Assembly (NCBI GenBank): GCA_965372745.1
Contig: CBDVDM010000001.1
Coordinates: forward strand, 62,001-126,000
Source: VRUG01 sp965372745
Lineage (GTDB): Bacteria > Planctomycetota > Phycisphaerae > Sedimentisphaerales > Anaerobacaceae
DNA length: 64,000 nucleotides
Direction: 5' to 3'
Made by a program: the position numbers and the translations under genes
In this document: piece after piece, positions 33,010 to 42,002 of the stretch
How the letters are laid out: the number at the start of each line of letters is the position of its first letter
Numbering within the stretch: the stretch's first letter is position 1
Notes under the pieces: generated by a model
Told to the model about the DNA's origin: nothing
Database searches by the model: none
The model's input: only the letters and a program-made list of their open reading frames with translations

Positions 33010-35397
33010 CTAATCCTGCGGATAAATTATCACACGGTCGTGAATAACTGTCAATAAATCCGCCTTACCATCGTTTGTAACATCAGCAATTGTTAACTCC
33101 CGCGGTTCAACACTGACCTTGCCTCGCCTCTTATCTCGATATCCCTTCTGTTCGAATATCTTGAATCGCATCGCAGGTACAGGCCTTACTTTTTCATCAA
33201 GTGCAAGTATTTCAATATGACTGCGCTTATACTCCACCATTATAATTTCTGCTGCGGTATCCGAATTAATATCACCAACTGTCAGGTTACCGTATAAACC
33301 ATCTTTTATCTTTGTTTCATAACTGAATTGCTGCTCTAAACCCGCTGCGCCTTTACCCTTTGGAACTGTCAAAAGCGCAAACTTCGTACTGTCGAAAAGC
33401 AGTATATTATTCGTACCATTTCCTGTTAACGATGAATACAGCATCTTAAGATGTGTTGTCTTGTTCCATTTACCCACGTTGATTTGCTTCTCATAGCGAT
33501 AGGTCTTATCATCGCCGGCCTTTAAAATCTGAAGCTGTCCCTTCTGGCCATCCATCAACAAAATAGCGGGTTTACCTTTGCCATCAATATCGAATGCAGC
33601 AACTGCTGATATGTTATTTTCCGTACTCTTTGCATTATACTGGTCAATTACATTCCAGCTCTTACCCTCGCTAAAGACAAGGCTTCTCGCGAAGTTCCTT
33701 TGAACTACCAGAACCTCCTCGCCTTTTTTACCGTCTACATCGCCTGCATTAATTGAATGTAAACTTGCATCTTTAATTAAACTCGCCTGGGTCCCTTTGG
33801 AATCAATAACCTCAAAACTACCCTTTTTTACCTGCCTAATCAGTACCGGCTTCTCATATTTCACAAATATCAATACATCTTTCAAGCCATCCTGGTCGAC
33901 ATCAATAACCTTCAAACCTTCCGGATTGTTTTTAAGCTCTTTAATTTCCAATGCTGTATCTGTCTTAGCTGATAATTCTGCACCGGATATTATTTTTTTC
34001 TTATTTTGTCCGAGACCGTAAATCACTCGTAGTTTCCTGATGTCATTGGAATCTTTTGATATATAAACACAGTCGATTTTTCCATTACTGTCAATATCAT
34101 TTAACTCCATCGCCAGCGGCTCATCCACAATACCGACAGGCTGCGGAAACGTCAGCCGGTCGTCCTCGAATTTGCTCAATCCGATAACCTTCTCTTTAAC
34201 ACTCAAAACACCAACCTCTAATTTACCGTCACCGTCGATATCCGCTGACGAGAGACTCTCGATATCAGCAAATGCCGGAAACCTAACCGGCTCGGATAAT
34301 CCCACTGCTTTTGTCTGCTTATACAAAACAAGTTCCGCTGACCCCGGCTCGCTTATAACAACATCCGCCAGTCCGTCACCGTCGAAGTCACCAACTACCA
34401 AATCTCGTTTCATCTCTCCTTCTCCGGTTGCCAGAGGATAAAACAATATAGGCCAGTCCGTATCATCTTTGCTCTCGGTGACAAATTTATAACAGTTTAA
34501 CCTTTTGCTCCTGGCATCAACAATCAATAACTCTTTGCCTACACTTTTATCTATATCCGATAGATTCCATGCAAAAGGTGCTTCAGTAAAGTATTGTACT
34601 TCCGGGCCTAATTGTCCCGTCTCAAGACCAAACCTTACATGAATCGGCTTTTCACTGTCATTCGTTACAAGAACAAGGTCATTTATCTTATCACCATTCA
34701 GGTCGCCAACCTTAACACTGAGTATTCTTGCTGACGTCGGATATTTTACCGGTTCTGCCAATACCCCTTTCTCCTTTTGCAATATCAGATAAAGCCCGTC
34801 GCGAGCTGCCAACACCAAATCATTAGCACCATCTTTGTTCAAATCTGCGCATACCAGGGCATTTGGAATCAGCAAACCATCATCAATCTTAATCTTTTTT
34901 CTTGTTTGCCAGCTAAGCACATCGGCTTTTTCATTTTCATCCTGACCGTCCTTTTGTAATATCACATATAGCCCCTTCGGCTCACCATAAAAAGCCAAAT
35001 CGACTCGCCCGTCAGAATTCAAATCTCCACAGACAAGGCTCGCAACTTTTTGCGATATCGCTATAGTTTCTCGTCTGAATCTGCTTTCACTAACGAGTAA
35101 ATTTACATCCACATCATCTTCATCAACCGACACCGCCTCATGCTCAGTACTTTTATCTTCTTTTTGAATTAAAAGCTCGATTTTAGCCTTGCGATTATTG
35201 ACAATTGCGATGTCATTTCGCTCGTCACCGTCAAAATCTGCAACCTGTAAACATCTTATCCCCCATTCGAGCTTGACGATTTCTATCTCGCCAAAACCAT
35301 AGTAGGCTGATAAATCATTAATATCAGTTTCTTGCGCCGCACTACTGTAAACCGCACTAAAAACAACTATTGCAGTAATTGTCCTGATTAGCTTCAC
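33010..35397 (-). CDS. Large exported FG-GAP/VCBS-repeat protein
   Basis: 795 residues from GTG 35397, chosen because GGAGG lies 8 bases ahead and the product then begins KLIRTITAIVVFSAVYSSAA, a Sec signal peptide. The mature protein is built of roughly a dozen FG-GAP/VCBS-like units with Asp-rich calcium loops, for example VADFDGDERNDIAIVNN, GDLNSDGRVDLAFYGE, GDFDGDGLADVVISEPGS and ADVTNDGKADLLTVI. These repeats normally fold into beta-propellers that bind calcium; two propellers would fit this length. No enzyme domain is visible. Such proteins are common in planctomycetes; the ligand is unknown. Confidence 0.88.
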   Translation of the reverse strand: MKLIRTITAIVVFSAVYSSAAQETDINDLSAYYGFGEIEIVKLEWGIRCLQVADFDGDERNDIAIVNNRKAKIELLIQKEDKSTEHEAVSVDEDDVDVNLLVSESRFRRETIAISQKVASLVCGDLNSDGRVDLAFYGEPKGLYVILQKDGQDENEKADVLSWQTRKKIKIDDGLLIPNALVCADLNKDGANDLVLAARDGLYLILQKEKGVLAEPVKYPTSARILSVKVGDLNGDKINDLVLVTNDSEKPIHVRFGLETGQLGPEVQYFTEAPFAWNLSDIDKSVGKELLIVDARSKRLNCYKFVTESKDDTDWPILFYPLATGEGEMKRDLVVGDFDGDGLADVVISEPGSAELVLYKQTKAVGLSEPVRFPAFADIESLSSADIDGDGKLEVGVLSVKEKVIGLSKFEDDRLTFPQPVGIVDEPLAMELNDIDSNGKIDCVYISKDSNDIRKLRVIYGLGQNKKKIISGAELSAKTDTALEIKELKNNPEGLKVIDVDQDGLKDVLIFVKYEKPVLIRQVKKGSFEVIDSKGTQASLIKDASLHSINAGDVDGKKGEEVLVVQRNFARSLVFSEGKSWNVIDQYNAKSTENNISAVAAFDIDGKGKPAILLMDGQKGQLQILKAGDDKTYRYEKQINVGKWNKTTHLKMLYSSLTGNGTNNILLFDSTKFALLTVPKGKGAAGLEQQFSYETKIKDGLYGNLTVGDINSDTAAEIIMVEYKRSHIEILALDEKVRPVPAMRFKIFEQKGYRDKRRGKVSVEPRELTIADVTNDGKADLLTVIHDRVIIYPQD

Positions 35398-35513
35398 AGC
35401 CGAATCCTCCACATAATTTTATTTATTACCTGAAACTAATAATATACCCTCACGCCCTAATAACATCAATGATTTTACTTCTTGCTACTGTGGAGGGTGA
35501 AAGCGGCTGGTAT

Positions 35514-35545
35514 ATTTAGCCTGCGGTTTTACCGCAGGTTTAAAC
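35514..35545. repeat. Dispersed hairpin repeat (TTTAGCCTGCGG...CCGCAGGTTTAAAC)
   Basis: CCTGCGG-TTTTA-CCGCAGG is a perfect 7-bp stem, flanked by TTTAG and TTTAAAC. 23 bases are identical to 17663-17685. It sits in the 258-bp gap upstream of the FG-GAP gene, which also contains a TTTACACTTTACACTTTAAA filler similar to sequence near 52680-52715. Confidence 0.6.
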
Positions 35546-35655
35546 ACTGCAACGGTGGATATGAAGGTTTTTTTAATTACATTTTGAGTTTTACGTTGTG
35601 GTTTTACACTTTACACTTTAAATTCTGAGTTTTCAACGACATGCGACATACGGTT

Positions 35656-37257
35656 CTACAGCCGGTCTTCTATCGCTTCCCGGAGTTCCTCTGAAATCTC
35701 TGCTCCCAGACTTTCTGCAATTTGCAGGTGTGTTAACGCTGATTCATATTCTCGAAGTTTGTAAAAAACAAACGCAAGACCATTATGTGCGTCTCCCATC
35801 TCCGGCTCAAGACTAATCGCCTTTTTATACCACCTCGCGGATTGCTCATAGTCTTTCTTCTGTGAATATGCCGTGCCAAGATTATAGCAGATTGTAGCAT
35901 CCGCCGAATTTATCTTTACTGCCTTTTTATATTCTGCGATTGCTGTATCAAATTTCTGTTTATTAAAATATGCATTACCAAGATTTATCAATGCCGCTGC
36001 AAAATCGGGTTCGATTTCCAATGTCTTTTTATACGCTGATATCTCCTGCTCAACCAGTCCGAGTTTATTATAACATACTGCCACGCTGTAATGTGCTTCC
36101 ACAAACCTGGAATTCAGCTTTAATGCCTTTTTATACTGTTCGATTGCCTCTTCATAATGTTCCGTCTGAAGATAAATGTCACCCATTTGATTATAACAGT
36201 TAAAATCCGTTGGCGCTAATTTAATGGCCTTATTAAGATAATATTTAGCCTGTTCGAACATCTTCTTTCTGCTGTAGGCAAGGGAAATATTCTTATATGT
36301 ATCTGTAAAATTCGGGTCATGAGCGATTGCCGCCTCGTATTCACCTGTCGCATATTCCAGCCAGCCTCGACGCAGATATGCGTTACCGAGATTATTATGT
36401 GCCTTGGCATCACGGGGATTGATTTTCAAGGCCTCCTGGTATTCATATATGGCATCTTCCAAACGCTCCTGCCTTAGATAAATATTGCCGAGATTCAATC
36501 GCGATTCTGCAAGCGACGGATTTATCTGTACCGCTCGTTCAAGCACCTGCTGTGCCGACTCTACATTGTTGACATCTATGTAAATATTACCCAGATTATT
36601 GAAAAAGCAACCCAGCGTCTGCTTTTTATTAAGGTTCTCCATGTAAATACTTTCTCGATAACCTTCCGGCACCTTAAATTTCATCCTGTAATGCTGATTG
36701 GTTGCTGTTCCACCTTTGCTTGTCGTCTCTATATTGAAACGCATTCTGCCATCATCATATCTAACGAAGAAATGTCCCGGTACGACAACACCATACAATG
36801 GCAAACCCAACCGCTCTGCTATCGAAAGATAAAGAACAGATAAACTCAAACAATAGCCGCGTTTTCTGTCCATTACTGAGTGCAAAAACAGATCCTCAGG
36901 GTCGGTTGCCTCGGATACTGATCTAAAGCCTAATTCGTCGAACAAATACTCATTTATCACAGCAACAGCTTTATAATTCATTTGAATACGTTTTTCTCGA
37001 AGCCTTGAACGTATCTCTATCGCAATGTCGTCCAATCGCGAAAGATACCTTCTGCCGTTAACCATATCGCTCCATTGCTCCGAAACAATCAATGCCGCCG
37101 TTGCCAGGTCTATCTCATTTTCATCGAGGTTAAGTACCTCTTTAATTGACCTTGCATAAAGACCGTCACTTTTCGAGTTGGCAAGCGGGCCGCCGATAGC
37201 AGGACAAACACTTATTATCAAAAGCAGGAAACCAATTGTCACTGAATTTTTTTTCAT
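35656..37257 (-). CDS. Exported transglutaminase-like / TPR protein
   Basis: 533 residues. Signal peptide (SVTIGFLLLIISVCPAIGG), then a SirB1/transglutaminase-like domain with a Cys in RGYCLSLSVLYL (about residue 135) and a His in VVPGHFFVRYDDG, a possible Cys-His-Asp triad. From about residue 215 it is a run of eight or more TPRs (NLGNIYLRQERLEDAIYEYQ, NLGNAYLRRGWLEYATGEYE, NQMGDIYLQTEHYEEAIEQY and so on) to the end. The TPR part should bind partner proteins; whether the Cys domain is an active peptidase is unproved. It is immediately next to the FG-GAP gene on the same strand but 258 bp apart. Confidence 0.85.
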   Translation of the reverse strand: MKKNSVTIGFLLLIISVCPAIGGPLANSKSDGLYARSIKEVLNLDENEIDLATAALIVSEQWSDMVNGRRYLSRLDDIAIEIRSRLREKRIQMNYKAVAVINEYLFDELGFRSVSEATDPEDLFLHSVMDRKRGYCLSLSVLYLSIAERLGLPLYGVVVPGHFFVRYDDGRMRFNIETTSKGGTATNQHYRMKFKVPEGYRESIYMENLNKKQTLGCFFNNLGNIYIDVNNVESAQQVLERAVQINPSLAESRLNLGNIYLRQERLEDAIYEYQEALKINPRDAKAHNNLGNAYLRRGWLEYATGEYEAAIAHDPNFTDTYKNISLAYSRKKMFEQAKYYLNKAIKLAPTDFNCYNQMGDIYLQTEHYEEAIEQYKKALKLNSRFVEAHYSVAVCYNKLGLVEQEISAYKKTLEIEPDFAAALINLGNAYFNKQKFDTAIAEYKKAVKINSADATICYNLGTAYSQKKDYEQSARWYKKAISLEPEMGDAHNGLAFVFYKLREYESALTHLQIAESLGAEISEELREAIEDRL

Positions 37258-37272
37258 ACCACGTCACTTAAA

Positions 37273-37300
37273 ACGATATACTATATACGATATACAAATA
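37273..37300. repeat. Heptamer tandem repeat (ACGATAT type)
   Basis: ACGATAT, ACTATAT, ACGATAT and a degraded ACAAATA, end to end, 16 bp before the TPR gene start. The same heptamer (reverse complement, TCGTATA) is repeated five times at 61271-61305. Confidence 0.5.
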
Positions 37301-38728
37301 TCATTCCACTACCCCATTAATTTCTGCCGGCATTCCAACAATTCTTCTTTCAAACAAATCGATTCTCATCCAGCGATTACTCTTGAATCGCCAACGGACT
37401 AAAAGGCTCACTACTATTATTTTTGCCGTTGCTGCTATCCATGGCCCCAGTGCTCCAAGCTCCGGGAAAAATGTCAGCATAAAAAACCCACCTGCGCCAA
37501 GTACTATTGCCGCTGAAGTTGCCTCGGCTGTCGCAAACCACAACGTATCGCCGGCTCCTCGCAGCGCATCGCCATGAATTATCAAAATAGCGTCGAATAT
37601 CTGAAATACCGCCGCACAGATAAATATCCTGATACCTATACCGATTACTTTATCGTCACTTGACCACAATGCCATTAAATCATTCCTGAACACAAAAAAG
37701 CACAGACCCACAAATCCCATATACACCAGCGCTAGTCTCAAGCAGATTGCTGTCTGTTTTACAGCGATGTCTTTTCTGCCTGCTCCGATTGACTTTCCCA
37801 CCGCCGCTGTCAATGCTGTCCCTAATCCTATGATTGGCATAAAGGAAACGTTCATACACGAAAATACTGCGCTCGTCGCCGCCAGCGATTCCTTACCAAA
37901 CCTGCCTACAAGCCCAAACAGTATCACACTAAAAAATGCCATGTTTATCATAAACCCGAAACCTGTGGGAAACCCGATTTTTAAGAGGTCTCTCATTTTT
38001 GAAAAATCAACGTGTAGACTTTGCCTGCTTCGGTACTCACGATTTATCCCGCTGCCCAAAAACACCCACATCCTGACTGCCGCACCGACGGCCAATCCTA
38101 TGAATGTCCCCCAGCCGGCACCGGCTATACCCATAGCCGGAAATCCGAATTTGCCGAATATCAGAAGATAATTAAACACGATGTTAACCACCTGACCACA
38201 TAATGCTGCATACATAGTGATGCTCGGCCGGTGAATACCCATAAAAAACTGACTGCTCGCCCATACCATCATCACCAGAAACTGTGAATAAAGCATTATT
38301 CGAAGATATGCTACCTCCAGTGTTACAACGCCGGCCTCATGTCCGAACCACTTAAATATTAACGGTGCCGCGGGCCACATTACCGCCAAAACCACCGCAA
38401 AATAGCAAAACCCCATATATATTGCCTGCCAGCAGTAATTCGAACAGTCTTTTTTTGTACCTTTACCTAAATTCTGGCTGACAAAAGTATTGACACTTAT
38501 TATCACACCAAGTGCAAAACTCGCTGGAACAAAACTCAGCATACCAGCCGGCAAAATTGCTGCCAGCGCCTCTGTGCCAAGACGTGAAACCATAAAGCGG
38601 TCGACGAACTGCATGATAGTAAACGATATATTCGTCACTATCATAGGCCCTGCGAGTTTAAGCATGTATTTTAGCGATGCCTCGACCGCATTCGTATCTT
38701 CTGTTATTACCACTGTTTTATCTGCCAT
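37301..38728 (-). CDS. MATE-family multidrug/cation exporter
   Basis: 475 residues from ATG 38728 (a TTG one codon earlier is not needed). About twelve membrane helices. The two halves show the family pattern: LAGPMIVTNISFTIMQFVDR with MVSRLGTEALAA in the first, and LKIGFPTGFGFMINMAFFS with FGKESLAATSAVFS in the second. MATE proteins export drugs or metabolites in exchange for Na+ or H+. Substrate not predictable. No operon partner is evident; the upstream DUF167 gene is 80 bp away. Confidence 0.92.
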   Translation of the reverse strand: MADKTVVITEDTNAVEASLKYMLKLAGPMIVTNISFTIMQFVDRFMVSRLGTEALAAILPAGMLSFVPASFALGVIISVNTFVSQNLGKGTKKDCSNYCWQAIYMGFCYFAVVLAVMWPAAPLIFKWFGHEAGVVTLEVAYLRIMLYSQFLVMMVWASSQFFMGIHRPSITMYAALCGQVVNIVFNYLLIFGKFGFPAMGIAGAGWGTFIGLAVGAAVRMWVFLGSGINREYRSRQSLHVDFSKMRDLLKIGFPTGFGFMINMAFFSVILFGLVGRFGKESLAATSAVFSCMNVSFMPIIGLGTALTAAVGKSIGAGRKDIAVKQTAICLRLALVYMGFVGLCFFVFRNDLMALWSSDDKVIGIGIRIFICAAVFQIFDAILIIHGDALRGAGDTLWFATAEATSAAIVLGAGGFFMLTFFPELGALGPWIAATAKIIVVSLLVRWRFKSNRWMRIDLFERRIVGMPAEINGVVE

Positions 38729-38748
38729 CAATTAAATCCAGCTATTAC

Positions 38749-38852
38749 ATAGTGCTCACGATTGAAATTTCTCGTTTATTCGCGGGCAAGATACCTTGAA
38801 ACAATATGTTACGAACCTGCTCGCGGGAATTTTCTACCCTGAAGGGTATACA
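38749..38852. repeat. Dispersed repeat R, copy 1, overlapping the end of the DUF167 gene
   Basis: The block ATAGTGCTCACGATTGAAAT ... GCGGGAATTTTCTACCCTGA ... AGGGTATA is matched at 41503-41612 (ATAGTGCTCGCAGTTGAAAT ... CACGGGAATTTATTATCC ... TGAAGGGTATA), and its end again, reversed, at 55486-55514. GAAATTTC/CGGGAATTT and ACCCT/AGGGT give internal hairpins. The stop codon of the DUF167 gene lies inside it. Confidence 0.6.
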
Positions 38853-39141
38853 AACAAAGTTTTTCCACCATCGTATCAGCCGAAACTCCTAAAACCTCTA
38901 CGCCCTTAACAGGGTTGGTTTGTCCACTGATAATTCTGACAGCACCTTTCTTTACACCGAGTTGTTTGGCTAAAAAATCAATCAGGCATTGATTAGCCTT
39001 TCCTTTCTCAGCAGCTGCCGAAACCTTAACTTTCAACATATTATCCAATACACCGCCGACCATTGTCCTGCTGCTGGAGGGAATCACTTTTACTTTAAAA
39101 ACCACTCCTCCCTCGATTGTTTTGATTGTAAGATTACTCAT
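38809..39141 (-). CDS. DUF167 (YggU-like) family protein
   Basis: 110 residues. The core (about 5-95) has the DUF167 pattern: VKVIPSSSRTMVGGVLDNML, LKVKVSAAAEKGKANQCLIDF, LGVKKGAVRIISGQTNPVKGVEV. The fold is a small alpha/beta domain of unknown biochemical role. The final ~13 residues (LYTLQGRKFPRAGS) are not part of the family and are encoded by dispersed repeat R, suggesting that the natural stop was lost or replaced. Confidence 0.9.
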   Translation of the reverse strand: MSNLTIKTIEGGVVFKVKVIPSSSRTMVGGVLDNMLKVKVSAAAEKGKANQCLIDFLAKQLGVKKGAVRIISGQTNPVKGVEVLGVSADTMVEKLCLYTLQGRKFPRAGS

Positions 39142-39195
39142 TGATTGTTCTTATTTCTATAAAGGACGATACGAAAGACGTGGGTTACTCATCGC

Positions 39196-39498
39196 TTATT
39201 CAAAATCATCCCGGAGGTTGGTCCCTATCGCCATCTGCACATACTTTTCAATTTGTTCAGCCAGTTCACCGATTACCTCTAACTGGAAATCTTCATAATG
39301 GCCGGGTATAAATTCCTCGTTCAGTGCCTTCTTGAAAATTCTCACTCGTATCACAGATGGCTGCTTATCACTCCTGCTGAAATCGCTGTCCTTGTGCTCG
39401 GTAAGCTCGACTCGCCAGGCCTCGCTGATAAAGACAAGGCATTTGCCTGTATAAACAGCTGTCGGAAAGTAATCTCGTAATAATTTCAAAGTTTCCAT
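39196..39498 (-). CDS. Hypothetical acidic protein, probably coupled to the permease gene
   Basis: 100 residues. No family recognised. Sequence is soluble and charged: an N-terminal LKLLRDYFPTAVYTGKCLVF strand/helix region, a central AWRVELTEHKDSDFSRS, and a C-terminal helix ELAEQIEKYVQMAIGT. The ATG follows the stop codon of the permease/EIIA gene by one base (TAAGATG), a strong sign of translational coupling, so it may act with the transporter. Confidence 0.6.
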   Translation of the reverse strand: METLKLLRDYFPTAVYTGKCLVFISEAWRVELTEHKDSDFSRSDKQPSVIRVRIFKKALNEEFIPGHYEDFQLEVIGELAEQIEKYVQMAIGTNLRDDFE

Positions 39499-39499
39499 C

Positions 39500-41371
39500 T
39501 TAAAGGCGAGTATCCCTCGTTCTTGTTGATAATAGTATCAGGTTCCGTATACTTTCGCTGTCCCGTGCCTCCATCCACCGCTGCTCGAATCCTTTTTCCT
39601 GGGCTATCTGCGCTATTGCCATCAATGCCCGCAGGTGATAATTACGTTCATCCTTACTGCCCGCAAGAACAAACATTATTCTTATTGGCTCTTTTGCATG
39701 TGGAAACCGTATCCCTTCAGACGCTCGAACCACTATAATATCGAATTTGTTTTTACCATCGACTATTATGTGTGGTATCGCAAATCCAGGCTGTACCACC
39801 GTTCCTCCCTCAGCCTCACGTGCAATGAACTTCTCGAAAAGAACGTTTTTATCCTCCCCTAATTGTTTAGACAATATTTCTGATAATTGGCTGAAAACTT
39901 CTTTCGAATCTTTGCTCTCACTTAAATCCAGTATTTCACATTTATGTATAAGCCTGTCGAACCTGTCTTTAATTATTTCATCCCGTTCTAATAGTATATC
40001 GCGAAGCTCACTTTCCAGTGTAACTGTTCGTAGTTCTTTAGCGGTAACTCTTTCCACTATGTGCATCATCGCCGATGCTCTGTCGCCTCGTTTGTAAACA
40101 TAAATAAAGAACCACGCTATACTCAAAACAAAAAAACCTGCCGTCACCATAAGCGGGACTCTGCCCATATCAATTATTAACCACATATAAACAATAATTG
40201 TCAGAATATGAACATACGGGTACAGCGGCGACCTGAATTTCGGTCGATAGCTCTGTATCCTGCTTTCACGCATTATTATTACGCTGGCGTTGACGAGCAT
40301 GAAAAGTATTATCATTATGGTCGACGCTGTTTTGACCAGGGTCTCAATATCAAGAAATGCAATCGCCATGACCATAAACAGCCCTGTAATTAATATGCTG
40401 ATATGGGGTGTCTCAAATCGCTTGTTTACACGTGCAAGTATCGGTGGAAGCAATCGGTCTCTGCTCATTGCCATAGGTGACCTTGATGCCGTTAATATTC
40501 CGCCGTTAGCTGTTGTCAAAAATGCGGTGATAGCAGCCAAACTCAATACCGCAAATCCCCATTTGCCCATAAATTTACTCGCTGCCGTCGAGATAGGCAT
40601 AGAACTGGCAGACAGTTCTTCACCACTTAATACTCCCACTGTTACTGTCACCACGCTGACGTAAAGCAATGTCACTATAAACCATGCTGATATCATTCCC
40701 AATGGCAGATTCCTGCTTGGGTTTTTGACCTCTTCTGCCAGGCTTGCTATTTTTGTTAAACCGCCGAAACTGATAAACACAAACCCTGACGTTGCCAGTA
40801 TTGCGCCCCAGCCGGAAGAAGCAAATCCTTCATACCTGCCGAATTCGATACCTCGAATACCAAGACCTGTAAAACATGCAAGTATGACTAATAAAACTGC
40901 GACAAGCAGAACCTGTAATTTTCCGGTTTGTTTGACACTTACGATATTGAGTAATGTAAACCCGAGACAGCAGATGATAGCGATTATTTTTAGATGATAC
41001 TCATAAAGCTCGATTCCTGCCGATTTCAGTAAGACACTGACAAGTATCGCCATGCCCACTACGGCGAAAGCGCTTTTAAGTGCCAGAGAAAACCATCCCG
41101 CAAATCCGCTGAATATCCCCCATATAGAACCCAGACTGCGTTCAATAAAAAAATATGCCCCGCCCGCCCTGGGCATCGCCGTAGCCAGTTCTGCCTGGCT
41201 CAGGGCACTTGGAAGTATTAGAATCGAAGCCAGGAAATATGAGACTATTAAACCTGAGCCTGCTTTGGTATAAGCAAGTGCCGGCAGAACAAACAATCCG
41301 GAACTTATCATCGCACCGGCACCGACGGAAAAAACATCCAGGAAACCAAGCTCTTTTTTTAGTTTAGACAT
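39500..41371 (-). CDS. APC-family amino-acid permease fused to a PTS EIIA-like domain
   Basis: 623 residues. Residues 1 to about 430 are a 12-helix APC transporter (KKELGFLDVFSVGAGAMISS at the start, FISFGGLTKIASLAEEVKNP in the middle). After a charged linker (about 430-480) comes an EIIA (fructose/mannitol type) domain: FIAREAEGGTVVQPGFAIPH, with His534 at the usual phosphorylation position, then FPHAKEPIRIMFVLAGSKD. This suggests amino-acid uptake regulated by phosphate from a nitrogen-type PTS; substrate unknown. Promoter at 41426-41454. The 100-residue gene downstream is coupled to its stop. Confidence 0.9.
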   Translation of the reverse strand: MSKLKKELGFLDVFSVGAGAMISSGLFVLPALAYTKAGSGLIVSYFLASILILPSALSQAELATAMPRAGGAYFFIERSLGSIWGIFSGFAGWFSLALKSAFAVVGMAILVSVLLKSAGIELYEYHLKIIAIICCLGFTLLNIVSVKQTGKLQVLLVAVLLVILACFTGLGIRGIEFGRYEGFASSGWGAILATSGFVFISFGGLTKIASLAEEVKNPSRNLPLGMISAWFIVTLLYVSVVTVTVGVLSGEELSASSMPISTAASKFMGKWGFAVLSLAAITAFLTTANGGILTASRSPMAMSRDRLLPPILARVNKRFETPHISILITGLFMVMAIAFLDIETLVKTASTIMIILFMLVNASVIIMRESRIQSYRPKFRSPLYPYVHILTIIVYMWLIIDMGRVPLMVTAGFFVLSIAWFFIYVYKRGDRASAMMHIVERVTAKELRTVTLESELRDILLERDEIIKDRFDRLIHKCEILDLSESKDSKEVFSQLSEILSKQLGEDKNVLFEKFIAREAEGGTVVQPGFAIPHIIVDGKNKFDIIVVRASEGIRFPHAKEPIRIMFVLAGSKDERNYHLRALMAIAQIAQEKGFEQRWMEARDSESIRNLILLSTRTRDTRL

Positions 41372-41425
41372 TTACAATCAATCCAATCAGGTCACTCAGG
41401 AATATCAATATCGCTCTTAAAAGCT

Positions 41426-41454
41426 ACAATAATCGTCAATGTTGATTTAGTCAA
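41426..41454 (-). promoter_or_regulatory. Sigma-70-type promoter of the permease/EIIA gene
   Basis: On the minus strand TTGACT (41454-41449) and TATTGT (41431-41426) are 17 bp apart, about 55 bp before the ATG. It gives the permease its own start, so the structured region further upstream is probably not its leader. Confidence 0.55.
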
Positions 41455-41502
41455 AAAAAATATATTGTTTCTAAGCAGGTGCATGTCATCTTTGCATGGG
41501 TA

Positions 41503-41612
41503 TAGTGCTCGCAGTTGAAATTTCCCGTTAATTCGCGGGGAGATAATTTTACAGCAATAATTTACAATCTCACTCGTCCACTCACGGGAATTTATTATCC
41601 TGAAGGGTATAA
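41503..41612. repeat. Dispersed repeat R, copy 2
   Basis: Same order and spacing as copy 1 at 38749-38852: TAGTGCTC, GAAATTTCCCGTTAATTCGC, an AT-rich centre, CACGGGAATTTATTATCCTG, AAGGGTATA. It lies in a gene-free gap. Confidence 0.6.
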
Positions 41613-41720
41613 AAGCCATTTGCTCAGGATGAATCCGAAAAGACTTTCCCAGACTAACTGTTGTTGCCAGTCTCAATATTACCTGTCTTGTTATTGTTAG
41701 CAGGGGGCGTAAAAACGGGA

Positions 41721-41980
41721 ACAAAAAAAGCCAGATTCCTAAAACAAAGTAGAATCTGGCTTCGGAGGAGGGTGATGAAAAGCCTACAGATGAGGATAAC
41801 CGACTATACAAACCCCAGCTATTCGCTTTCCATCACCTTAAACCAATTTTCGTTTAACGGGATTCTCTCGCTATCAGTTTAAATCGTACTTATGGTTCGA
41901 GAATCTTTAGCAAATTTTGAAATAACATGAAAAAACTAAACCGCCCACAATTGTATAGGCTACACTGCTCCCATGCTAAA
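41721..41980 (-). ncRNA. Candidate structured RNA between the permease gene and panB (tentative)
   Basis: Reading the minus strand, four inverted repeats occur in order: TTTAGCA/TGCTAAA (41980-41974 with 41912-41906), GATTCTC/GAGAATC (41905-41899 with 41867-41861), a 13-bp arm GGTGATGGAAAGC/GCTTTTCATCACC (41837-41825 with 41783-41771; its one odd pair is G-U on this strand but A-C on the other), and AAGCCAGATTC/GAATCTGGCTT (41762-41752 with 41738-41728) followed by TTTTTTTG. The last element looks like an intrinsic terminator. I recognise no RNA family. No clear promoter was found, so it could instead be a folded repeat. Confidence 0.35.
41728..41762 (-). terminator. Intrinsic terminator (minus strand)
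   Basis: A perfect 11-bp stem AAGCCAGATTC / GAATCTGGCTT with a 13-base loop, followed on the minus strand by seven T residues. No annotated minus-strand gene lies directly upstream, which is why a noncoding transcript is suspected. Confidence 0.55.
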
Positions 41981-42002
41981 TCAAGTGTAAAGTACAAAAA
42001 TT

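Noticed and set aside
41728..41762. Terminator read as a leader element of panB
   Set aside because: Its T-tract is on the minus strand, so it would not terminate transcription towards panB; the plus-strand candidate is at 42003.
41880..41912. GGTTCGAGAATC resembling a tRNA/tmRNA T-loop
   Set aside because: No acceptor, D or anticodon arm pairs with it, and there is no CCA end or tmRNA signature in the neighbourhood.
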